Origin: Nautilus pompilius | Taxonomy: Eukaryota; Mollusca; Cephalopoda; Nautilida; Nautilidae | Length of the DNA stretch: 64,000 nt | Assembly: GCA_018389105.1 (NCBI GenBank) | Contig: JACATO010001013.1 | Location: forward strand, 124,001-188,000 | Direction: 5' to 3' | In this document: positions 50,306 through 61,000 of the stretch, in pieces | How the letters are laid out: every line of letters starts with the position of its first letter | Position numbering within the stretch: position 1 is the first letter of the stretch | Notes under the pieces: model-generated | Told to the model about the DNA's origin: nothing | Database searches by the model: none | The model's input: only the letters and a program-made list of their open reading frames with translations | Translations under genes and position numbers: made by a program

Positions 50306-51423
50306 TCTTATCTAAAAAGAAACAATACAGGGTTAGATAAGTGAGTAGTAATCTTATAATTATAATAAGCTCAAATGTAAGTCTGTAATTAATAGGGATT
50401 TGCTTTTTTGAATCAGCAATAATCAAAATCTTAAATTTACACAAAACTACCCGTTAAATGTATAAAAATAAATGCATTTTCGTAATCCTCGTAAAATTTT
50501 AGTTTGGAAACATGCATTACATCACGTGTAAAAAAAGCCGTTGTACTGTGTTATTAGATCAAAAGATTTTACGATGTAGAACTCCCAAATTCAGCCACAT
50601 GTACTGTGTGTGTGTGTGTGTGTGTGGTATTTATGGTGCCAGTGAGGAATTCTCCATTCTATATCCCTTAAACTCCCTGTTAGCGTGAAGGTCTCGACCA
50701 AATCAGGGTTAGCGGCCAGGGTCTGTTCAATACCATCTGGAAAAAACGAGTAGAATATCTAGAGAGTTAAACATTAAACAAAGTAGGAAAAGCTATTTAG
50801 AAGAACAAAGGGAAACCTATGGGATATTAAAGCATTCGTGTGGAATCTAAATAAAAGTCAACACTGGGGTCTGAACCAATGCAATTCCTGCCATTGCAAG
50901 TCGCATTCCAAGCTAGAGCCCGACTACAAAGGCCTCGCCGCCACGGGAACTCGGAAGGTATGTAATAATGCCCCGTGGATGGAGATGATGCTGTTACTGA
51001 ACACATGTCCGACAGGAAGGAAGTCGAAATGAAAGAATTAGAATTAGAATTCATGAATGCAAAAGGATGCAGCTGAGACAAAACCGGGGCATAGGCCGAT
51101 TTATCAGCAAGGTTCTCCCCTGGCTTTGAAAGATCGAAAATACGCCATTTCCTGTAGGTCAGAATTGAACAATACTATTTGTTTTATGATTATGCGTAAT
51201 TTAACTTACTGTACAGTTATTAAACAAAGGAGTAAGCAGAATACGCAATAGAGAATAAACTTCAAGGTCTCTCCTAAAAAATTCCCAACAAAAGATTACT
51301 TAGGCAATGAAGGACTAGGAACTGTATTGTGCCAATATCCACAGATGGAATACTCATTCTATTTACTTAGTTCTGATTTAAAGAACGATAAACGAGCTAA
51401 CACGAGACCACTCCAGCCAAGTA

Positions 51424-51474
<51 letters not shown>

Positions 51475-52017
51475 TAATAATAATATAACGAGGTCCGATT
51501 AGTTCAGGGCATATTTGGGAAATGGTAATTATGAGTTGCTGGTCTAGTACTCCACTAGTCTCTCAATTTCTTGGTCTTGATATAATTATTGGATCAAGAG
51601 ATTAACAATTATATACGTTGCATTTAAAAGATCCACGAGGGTCTAGATTTAAACTGACATCAGACCGTGCGGAAGGTCTCATCATATTTTAACTCTTGCC
51701 AGAGCGAGTAACAGCACAAACTCAGAAACCTGACTCTGCGTTCTGTTGACGCAGTGTCTGGACTACACCGACAAACCTGCCCAAGTAAGGATGGTATAAA
51801 AATCAATAGTTTTTTCCGTGGGATGTGCCCCTCCTCCCCATAGGTTAAGAAAGCCACTTGTATTTAATGGAAATAATATAATCGTGAACATATTATTTAA
51901 TTGAAATTACGCTCCTCACAACTAATGACATAATTTAGTTGGAGCTATGGTTGGTCAGTTAGCTAACAACATAAAGGAAACCGGTCGAGCCACACAAAAA
52001 AAATATAGTAAATAATA
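50306..52017. other. Non-coding stretch
   Basis: GT microsatellite near 50.61 kb and a (TAA)n run at 51.42-51.49 kb. Frames of 61-84 codons on both strands are not recognisable. Confidence 0.5.
51423..51486. repeat. (TAA)n microsatellite
   Basis: About twenty TAA/ATA units with small interruptions. Confidence 0.93.
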
Positions 52018-52538
52018 CAGGGTGTCGCCAAAAGATGTGTATACACTTTCGTACGTTACTATGCAAACGCATTTTGTCTTTCAATTAAGACGTGTTTAAT
52101 TCGGAAGCTCATAGCAACAGCGTACCCCAGACTTCCGGTGTTTCCAGTGTATGGCAAAAATGTACAGGTATTTTTGGATAAACAGTTTACTAGGATGTGG
52201 TTGGGACGGCGCGGACCAGTTAATTATTCGCCACACACACTCTAGATCTCACACCACCAGAGTTTATCCTGTGGGGCGTATTAGGCACAAAAACAGCCAG
52301 CTACCATATCCACGAACTTCAGCAGACAATTGTTGATGCAGTTACTCCTGTAAAAACATGTTGTTCTGCTGTCAGACGCAGCAATGCCTACGTGGATGCC
52401 GATGGCGGAAATTTTGAACACCTAGTGTAGTGCAACATGTTTGAGATGTCTATAAGCAAAACGTTTATCTTGCAACATATCTTTGTTTACTAGGCTATTA
52501 AAAAAAAGAAAAGTACGCATCTTTTTGGAGAGACCTTG
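52018..52538 (+). mobile_element. 521-bp mariner-like element with terminal inverted repeats, internally deleted
   Basis: The left end (52018-52044, beginning CAGGGTGTCGCCAAAAGATG) matches the reverse complement of the right end (52513-52538) at about 20 of 24 positions with one gap. The left end is preceded by TA, as expected of IS630/Tc1/mariner insertion; the right side is less clean. Inside, the plus strand from 52242 reads LDLTPPEFILWG, then ELQQTIVDAV, which matches the C-terminal catalytic segment of mariner-type transposases common in arthropods and molluscs (pattern SPDLTPxDFFLWG). In the usual FFLWG position the Asp is Glu here. The N-terminal two thirds of the transposase are missing. 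Confidence 0.65.
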
Positions 52539-52539
52539 C

Positions 52540-53370
52540 ATAATAATGCATAAGTTAATTTCGTTAGGTTTAAGTAGGAAACGAGAAATTGTATTAAGAA
52601 ATTTGTATTTACGATTAACTGCATCGGTGATTTCCTAGTATATTGATTTCCTGGCCTAATTGCAATAAGAAGATGGTCTGACTGAAATTATGGCTCAGTA
52701 AATGTATGATGGCTTATAATTTGAACCGAGTAAAGATGCAATAACCTATAATTTCTATGGTTCCTTTGATTACTCTAAATCTCAAAAGTACCTTACCACT
52801 AGTTTAAAGCTGTATCGCCAAGATGACTCACAGGCTGACCCACTGGCCGGCTTAGATGCAAATGAGTGTATGATATCTCTGAAAAGTCATACGGGTGCCA
52901 GGAAAATGTATTAATGTGTTTGAAAATATTATTAAAATAAATTACTAAGGGATCGACGATGCATAAGCAGATTCCCCTACATCAATGAGGACGAAGAAAA
53001 TAAGGATTCGTTCAGGAGGGTAACACCATCCGAATGTCATGTTTCACCTGTCCAGATCATCTCATTCTTCATCTGATTGCATGCCCAGCGCGTGAGGGAG
53101 ATGGTCCCCCTATGCGGACTGGAAATGGTGGACGGGTTTGGGAAAACAGCATGAACCGCGTCATAGGGGCCCCGCATTTTTTTTTCAGAGTAACTTCCAG
53201 AATGCAAAATGACCAGTCAGGCACCCAGCGATATAGCATCTACTAGATAGCAGTTATCAGGTGAACAACCATTGCCAATAAGCTGTAAACTCAGGCCAGT
53301 CCATGAGTGCTTGAGTTGAAAAGCACAGTGCACTTCTGTTATTGGAAATAATTATGTTGTGTGGTGAATT
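52540..53370. other. Non-coding spacer between two transposon relics
   Basis: No gene recognised; short frames only. Confidence 0.5.
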
Positions 53371-53371
53371 C

Positions 53372-54385
53372 TATGGCTTCTCGGAAAGAAAATATCACGC
53401 GATGAGCGTAGAAATCGAAGTCTTAGCTAATGAAGGCTGCCCCATCCAGCAGATTGCACTGTCTTCATGTTTCAGAAGGAGCTGTATGCAAGACACTGAG
53501 GAGGATATGCGGAACTAGTTCTCCTGGTAACGAGCGCGGTCGAGGCAGGAAGTCTAAACTCTCCGAAAGTGATGTTTTTTACATGATACCGACGAACCAG
53601 TAGAGATTTCGCAAATGATGATTTAGCTGCAAGTTGCAGGTATTAACGTTTCTTCAAGAACAGTAAGATACAAATCAGCTCAAACTAGTCTCAACAGATG
53701 TGTAGCCGCCTGAAAACCTTTGCAAAGAAGAGGAAACTAAATTGTAAGGTTCAAATGGGCAACAAAGATGAAACGATAGGATGGCCAGACATGAAAGAAG
53801 GTGCTATTTAGATATGAATCCAGGTTTGAACTGTTTGGAAATTATTAACGGAAGTTTGTTCGAAGGCGGACCGAGAAGCATTACAACGGTCAGTGTAAAA
53901 AGCTACAGCGAAGCGTGGAGGATGAATCAATGGAAGTGAGGGGATGCATATCAGTCAAGCGTGTAAGAGACCTGCATAAAATCGAAGGTATAGTGGCTGC
54001 CAACACATACAGGCAGGTTCTCATCCATCATGTCATTCCCTCAGGAAGACATCTCATTGGATGGGGAATTATCTTCCAACATGAAAATTACCCAAAGCAA
54101 TCAGCCAATATGATTAAAAAACAAATATCTGGAACATAGACAAGCTGATGGAACATTCACAAAAATGCGTTGGCCCACACAAAGTTCTGGTGTGAACATC
54201 ATCAAGACTTTATGGAATTATGTGACTTCTTAGAAAGTCAGACAGCAACCAAACACCTTGAGTGAATTGTGGAAAGTGCTACAGGATACTTGGAACAACA
54301 TTCCATAATCATGCGCTGATAACCTGCATGGGAGCCTGAAAACGAGGTGTGATGCTTTATACCAATCGAAGAGATCACATTAAAA
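53372..54385 (+). pseudogene. Tc1-like transposase, dead
   Basis: From ATG at 53372 broken frames follow Tc1 order: a helix-turn-helix start with LANEGCPIQQIAL, an AGINVSSRTVR region near 53.64 kb, WATKMKR near 53.76 kb, FRYESRFELFGNY near 53.81 kb (first catalytic region), RRRTEKHYNGQCKK near 53.87 kb, RDLHKIEGIVAANTYRQ near 53.97 kb, GWGIIFQHENYPKQSAN near 54.07 kb, and LSELWKVLQDTWNNIP near 54.26 kb. In FQHENYPK the position that is normally the second catalytic Asp is Glu. Several stops and shifts precede 53.9 kb. Clear terminal inverted repeats were not found. Confidence 0.75.
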
Positions 54386-54389
54386 AAAA

Positions 54390-57280
54390 TACTTACGCAC
54401 TGCACAACATATTTATCTTATTTTTGTGTATTGTTTGCAGTATTGCATTATGTATTATTATTATATACGCCTCTCAGTAGCAATTATTGATTATTTGAGC
54501 ACATCCTGTGGGCTGCCGTTATCATTTCCAGTACTGCGTGTGCCTTCGGAGTATTTTGTTCCTATTTGACCGAGGTTATCCATCACACAGGCGTCCCATT
54601 GTTTGTAGCGGGTAACCGCAAATTAATGTCAGAGGGCGGCTGTGCAGTGTGAGGCTCTATTTAAACAAAATTACAAGTTTTGTATCCAGAAATTATCACT
54701 TTTATTATTTGTTTTCAGGTCATATTCCTGACCGCATCATCCTTCTGCCTCTGCAGATGACAGTAAACTGACGCTCAACTACACGTATTTTTTTAGGGCC
54801 CTCCCGCCTTTAACCAGTTTACGTACATCCGGTTTCCACTAGGTAACCGGTAGCCAGCGCAGTGAAGCGCACGCCGTGTCGCTTATGCTATGGGAAAAAC
54901 AAAGATGGGCATCCATAGATTAACTTAGTACTGAACATGCCACGGTGGGGAAAAGAAGTGGTGAGGCGCGGTGTGACAACCCGGCTCGACGCCGGAATGC
55001 AGTAGCCCCACAACAAAGGAACAAAAGCAGGGGGCAGATCCAGGATTCGACGTTGGGGGCGACGCAAAGTCGCCGGCGCGAGAAAGGCTGAAATAGGTCG
55101 GCGACCTCGCTCTGGGGACCTGAAGGTTTTTAGACTTTTCGAGATGTTCGAGGTCTGGCTCGATATTTTCGCTCGTATTCGCCAGCCTTTGAAACGCCCC
55201 CCCACACACACACACAAACACAAACACAACCACCACCACCCGGCGCAGCCTCGCAGTTATGTTCCGAGTCGAATTAGCTATCTCAGCTTCTTCACCCCTG
55301 ATGTCAGGTGGAAGGGGAGAGAGACTGGGGTGTGTGTGCGTGTGTGTGTGGTGTGTATTTTGGAGTTAAATAGCCTTTTAAAATGCTGCCCCCCCCTCCA
55401 CGGAGTGTTATAGGTGCCTGTGTAGCTTGTCTTCAGTATCTGATTTTTGGAAATTAAAAATTATTATGGAGAAGGAGGTATCAATCCCAGAGTGGCTCGA
55501 AGCCTGGTGCCAGTGCCACAGAATTTGTTTGTTTTGTTTTTTAAAAGTCTTGTAAGGAAATTCTAACTGTCGGGTGCTCGGAGAAGAGTGCCTCCGATGT
55601 ACACAGATCGGTTTCACGTTCGGCTGTCATAGTCGTATATAGGTAATCAATTTATTTTTATGCCAGGTATTTAAAAAAAACAAACAAAAACGGAGTTCCA
55701 TTGCTTAGAAATATGCAACACGTAATCGTGCCTTTAAATATTTCATTCACCTCCGGAAGTTTCAACTTTTGGCAACAAAAAAAAAAAATGTTTAAAGGGA
55801 AGTAACTGCTTATTTTTTAAAAAAATTAATCAGGTTGTTTTTTTTTTTGTTTTTTTCAACAGCTTTACGAACAAAAGCTGCGAAATTAAAATGAGAATAC
55901 CTGGGCAGTGCAAATAAAAAAGGGGCAGGTCGCTAAATGCGTTGAATTTTGTTGTTGCTGTGGTTTTTTTTTTTTGTTGTTTTCATTGCCAAAGAGAAGC
56001 GAATAGTCAACGTGCGAATCTGTTATTACAGTATTACTGCTGCTACTTGGGTAAACACGTCTGGGGGTTTTGTTTTTCTGTCTGTAAATCTCATAAGTGT
56101 CGGACAACAGCTTGAGTAACACTGGGAGGAGGAGAGAAAACAACAACTAAGGTGTGGGTTTAGAATAGCCAGGTGCGTGGTAATCAAACGATTCTGTTTA
56201 ATGCGAGTTGGGTTGCGCCCCCTTGGGATTATTTTATTGGATATAAGGACAAAAAAAAAAAAAAGGAAAAGGTTTTGTTAATCGTGTTCTCCTCAGATAT
56301 ATATCCCAGCACAGTTAGGGGTGACTTGGAATAAATAGGTGACCACCGAAATACCAGCTTAAATGTGGGGGGAAAGGGACCTGGCAAGTTCCGCTTATCG
56401 CCATCTGTCAGGAACAGTAACTCGTCGACCCGTTCTCTAGACGCGGGAGGTAAAGTTGGTCGGTAGCACTCTCTCTCCTGGAGATCCTAGGCACGTACGT
56501 AAATACTATGAAAGTCGATGGGTGTTTTCGTGCTGTTGTTTCGTTTCCCGAATAGGTATCTGACACGAAATACGCGGTTTAAGAAGTCCCGGGGGGGGGA
56601 GGGGGCTATTCGTCGAGAAACCCTAAAATTCCTCTCTCGCTTTCAGCTTTGCGGGTCCGGGTTAAGTAAATCAGTGGCCTTGTGGTTCTGACCGCTGTCT
56701 GCTCAGTCATGAACCTGACCGTTCCGGTGGTCAGTTAAGTAGACGGGATTCTTGTACCTGCATCCTTAAAATGATAACCTTGGAATTGATGTGAACCCAG
56801 GGAGGTTTTAAAAATATGTTCCTTAACTTCTACCTCCCCCCCCCCACCACCCCTATTTTTTTATAGCAAGACCGTCCGTCTTCCACCTCGCTGGTTCTTC
56901 TTAAATACACCGTCTGAGAAACTATGATCCCTTCTCCTTCGACCCTAAAACAAGGAAAAAAGGTAATAATAATTTAACTGTACATTCCCCCCCCAGTCTC
57001 AATTGCAATACCCTATCAACAGAAGTGATAACCGCTAAGGTATTCTTGTTTACATGTTAAGATTTTACAAACTTTTATGGTTATGTAATGCTATGTCAGG
57101 TAAAGTATGTCTGTCTGTCTCTCTCTTGCACACACAAAGAGCAGAAAGGGTCTCTATTAAATCACCCATTATCTACCACTATGGTCTGAGAACTGAAATA
57201 AGAAAGGCTTTCTATAGTATAGCAGTAATATAGTGTAGTGCCCACTAGGGAAAGGAAGTCCTTGAACTTATATAGATTTC
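54390..57280. other. Region upstream of FYCO1, possible promoter side
   Basis: Contains two GC-richer parts (54.83-55.28 and about 56.38-56.75 kb), a short GT run near 55.33 kb and homopolymer A/T runs. A FYCO1 leader exon and promoter are expected upstream of 57.88 kb, because the first coding exon follows an acceptor site, but I cannot choose a start site. Confidence 0.4.
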
Positions 57281-57870
57281 AAGCTGATAGTGTTTAAACT
57301 TTAGTAAAGCTTTTGATAATGTTCTACATAAAATACTAATAGAAAAAGGACCAGGTGTTTTTGATATGCCTGCTATTGATAAAGAACTTCTTAACAAATA
57401 ACTACATAGATTTATCATTTTCACGTTAATAAGTCTTTTAGTGTTGTGCCACAGAATTCTGTTTTTAGTTTTCTTTCTTTAATATAATTATTAATGATAT
57501 TAGTAGTGCAGTAGACATAAATATCAAAATGTTTGCAGATACTAAATTTATTTTAGAGTCAATACCAAACAATAGGGATTATTTTTTTAGATAAATCTGA
57601 ATGATTTATTAGATCTGTCTGTAAAACCTTGTAAAAACTCAAACTAAATGAAATGCAATATTTACTTTTTATGATAAATGATTACAGAAATTAGTTTTTA
57701 TAACATTTAGTTTTAAGGAAATAAATATTTAATTGATGTACATCATTTATTAGGAAGATTTGATTATGATTTCATGGACAATCTATATTTTTGTGTATGG
57801 TTAAACATATCTCTTTGAATTTAGTTAGTATTTTAAACAAAAAATGTGACATTAAATTGAACGAGTTCCT
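57280..57870 (+). pseudogene. LINE reverse-transcriptase palm relic
   Basis: Plus-strand pieces in RT order: SKAFDNVLHKIL at 57303-57338 (motif A, with its Asp replaced upstream by text LDFSKAFD-like), a VPQNSVF-like word near 57.45 kb, INDISSAVDINIKMFADT at 57490-57543 (catalytic motif C), and KLKLNEMQ near 57.64 kb. Motif C reads FADT in place of FADDT, so one catalytic Asp codon is missing. Numerous stops follow. It lies immediately upstream of the first coding FYCO1 exon, probably in the leader intron. Confidence 0.65.
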
Positions 57871-57883
57871 TTGTTTTTCATAG

Positions 57884-58004
57884 TTAGATTCAACTGCTGC
57901 AAATTGAAGATCAAACAAAATGAGTTCTCCAATGATGGATAATCCTTTTGTTCCCCAGCTGTCAACAAAACCTCAACTCCACAAACTTGTACAGAATGTA
58001 GTAG
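57884..58004 (+). CDS. FYCO1 first coding exon
   Basis: Acceptor TTTTTCATAG ends at 57883; UTR to 57919, then 28 codons plus one base; donor GTATGT at 58005. The encoded N-terminus [17 protein letters not shown] is lineage-specific, while LHKLVQNVV aligns with the start of the vertebrate protein. Confidence 0.8.
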
Positions 58005-61000
58005 GTATGTAGTAACCATTTTTGTTTACTGTCCTGAAAAGAATTTTTCAGAAAAATATATTAGAAAATTCAAGAATTTTTTGTTTTTATTTTCACTTGC
58101 ATTTTCAATGGTATATGCAAATGTTAACTTATAAACTTCCTGCTCCTTTGAAACCTTAAACTATGCTGTTGTTGTCATGCTCCTTATCTGGAACATTAGC
58201 CAAAAAGGGGAAGGGGAAAACACTGGAAACCATGGCTTAGCATAAAAGTGCCTGGTGTACTCCAACTTTAGCCAGCTCAATGAAAGTTCCTGAGAAATTT
58301 TCAGTTTTAAGATACATTAGAAAATCCACATGGACAGCTGATGAAAAAGAGTAAGAAGAAACTATGCTTGGAAGGTACCCTAAACCAAATTGGTCCTGAC
58401 TGGGATTCAAACTCAGGTCCTCAACCTTAGCAATCATATAGGCTAACCTATACTGTTGATGATGAACTTTTCATTATCAGCTACAACTCATATCTCTGAA
58501 GTTGTACAGTGAATTGATAAAGAAATGTAAAGGTTAATTGTTAAGTTTAGGAAATAAAATCTTTGATTGTGTAATTAAAAAATGCATATTACTTTTGAGT
58601 ATTTTACATCTGGATGATAGTTACATGTTGAACACAGTTTACTTATGTTTGTGTTCCATCAGCCCAAGACACACTGAAATTCATATACATCATGGAAAAT
58701 TGTTTGATTTAAAAAAATGTTTGGTACCCTGCCTCACATTAGATTTACTATATGCAAACCATCTCATTATCTAACTGTATACACAGTTTTACTCTCTCAT
58801 TTCTCTTTTCAGATTGCGTTGGACAGCTGAAACAGGAGTTTGAGGAGGATGGAACACCTGTTACTGATGACTCTCAGACCTTGCATAAGTTGTGTGCTAA
58901 GCTGGAGCACCTGTTACAAGCAGAAATGAAAGGTAACTTAAGATTTACACTTACACGCATGCATGCACACGCACACTCTAGGAACTTACTCCATGCACAG
59001 CAGAGGTGCTTTCAAGCCTCTAAAGCTAAACGGAATCAATGGTGAAATGGATACTGACTTTAAATTGTGTGAAATTGAATTTCTGGTTCTCAGGTGTTCC
59101 CTTCCTGTTAAAAAAATTTCCTGTTCACCTGTGCAGGTTGGGGAGATTCATCAGTTTAAAAAAAAAAAAAACAAACAAAAAATCCAGACAAACAATGAAC
59201 AATCAGTTTGTTTTTATATTATGTTTTCTACTTTGTAGTACTTCTCTCTTTCTAAAAACTTAGTTGATTTCAAGATTGCAGTAGAACCCCTTTTATCTGG
59301 AAATCCAAATAACGAAAACATTCATTAAATGGGAAAAATCATGGCCTTTCACCTGTGATTAATTATCCAGAAAATCATCCGCCATTTGGAATTGTCACCA
59401 TAGTTCTGGTGTCAGAATAAAAACTGCACCAGTTAATGAAATGATGCAAATACATGCCTGTTTTGCTTCAGCTTCTCACACCTAGTCATTTTTTCAGATC
59501 TCTGATTTGCTATCAGATGTCTCATTCACATGGCAAATCACTCAGAGTTTGGCGCACGAAACTGAAGTGAAACGAGCATGTTGGTGATATTTTGTTGATT
59601 GGTGCAGGTTTACTAAGTCAGTTTTTACTTGTACTGGTATCTGAAGTGTTGTTCTACCTCTATAATAGGTGCTAGTGATGATTGCATAGAGAGTAGTGAA
59701 AGAGTTGAGGCCAAGAAGATGCATGCTGGGAAATCAAGTAGGGGTATGAAACAGCAGAGGAAAATGCTAAGCATGCAGCAAAAGTGGAGTTATGAAAAAT
59801 TCTAACAATTGCACGCTTATAATACATACAATACAATGCTTTATTTTGCAGTACAGCATATTTATTTGAATTGTTCATCTTTATTTACAATACGTGTGTA
59901 TATAATATCCATGTTTCCTAATCATTATTAGGATGATGAATTATGCTGTGCAACACAACCTATGTGATATCCATTAACTGTAAATATTGTTTATCTAGAC
60001 CACCCTTGGTTCTGACTATTCCATATAAAAGAGGTAGTTATGTCTTTATTTTAAAGTTCACTGATGTCTTTAATAAACACAATTTACTCAAAAACTCAAA
60101 TGTTTTTTTGTATAGAACAATAAATTTAAGGAAATTTCAATAAATTTTAATTTTTATTACTTAACTATGTTTGATCATTGCTATAGTTTTTCTCTTATTA
60201 AGACCACAAAATTCTTTCTTTGCATCTTAGTTTTGCATAGAACAGATATTTTTAAAAATTTATGTTTTGTTTTTGTCATATATATGGACACACATAAGAG
60301 GTAAAAAAAATATCCATTAATTTGCTTTAATTTAATTTAATTTTCAGTATAAAAGTTAAAGTGCTGGGCTATTATATAACCTGATTTGGATTGTTATTTA
60401 ACATTTCTTCATATTGTGTCATATTTCATGAATATAGTAGGTGTATTTAGATATTAAGATAACTTTAAAGCATTTAATTGCAGCTAAAACTGATACATGA
60501 TAGTTTTGTGGAATGATAGCATTATATGATACATAGAAATATATTTGAAACAAAGTTTGCATGGTCTGAAATCATATAAATTAATCTACCCCTCAACCAT
60601 CACTGGACAGATCTGAATCAATTTCTGGTTTGTCTCTGGCATCAACAAAATCTGAGAAATTGGCATCAGAAAGCCTCCAACAGTAGAGCACCCATTGTGT
60701 CTGGCCTAACAGAATTACCAGATAATACAGCCCACCATGTGCATCCCGGTCTTCCACTGGCAATATCATCATCATACTGGATTTTCTGTTGAAATTATCA
60801 CAATCTCCACAACAGCTCTCAGAAGAGCTATTGGTAAATAGATGCTGTATGTTTGATATTAAAAGATTCATTAGTATCATGCTTGAGTTAGCAAATTCCA
60901 AATTTAACCCCCCCTTCAGATATTCTCCTATCAACATCATTATAATTTCAGTATTTACCAGTTGCTTCAGAGACATTTCCTTGACATACTGAAACATCAA

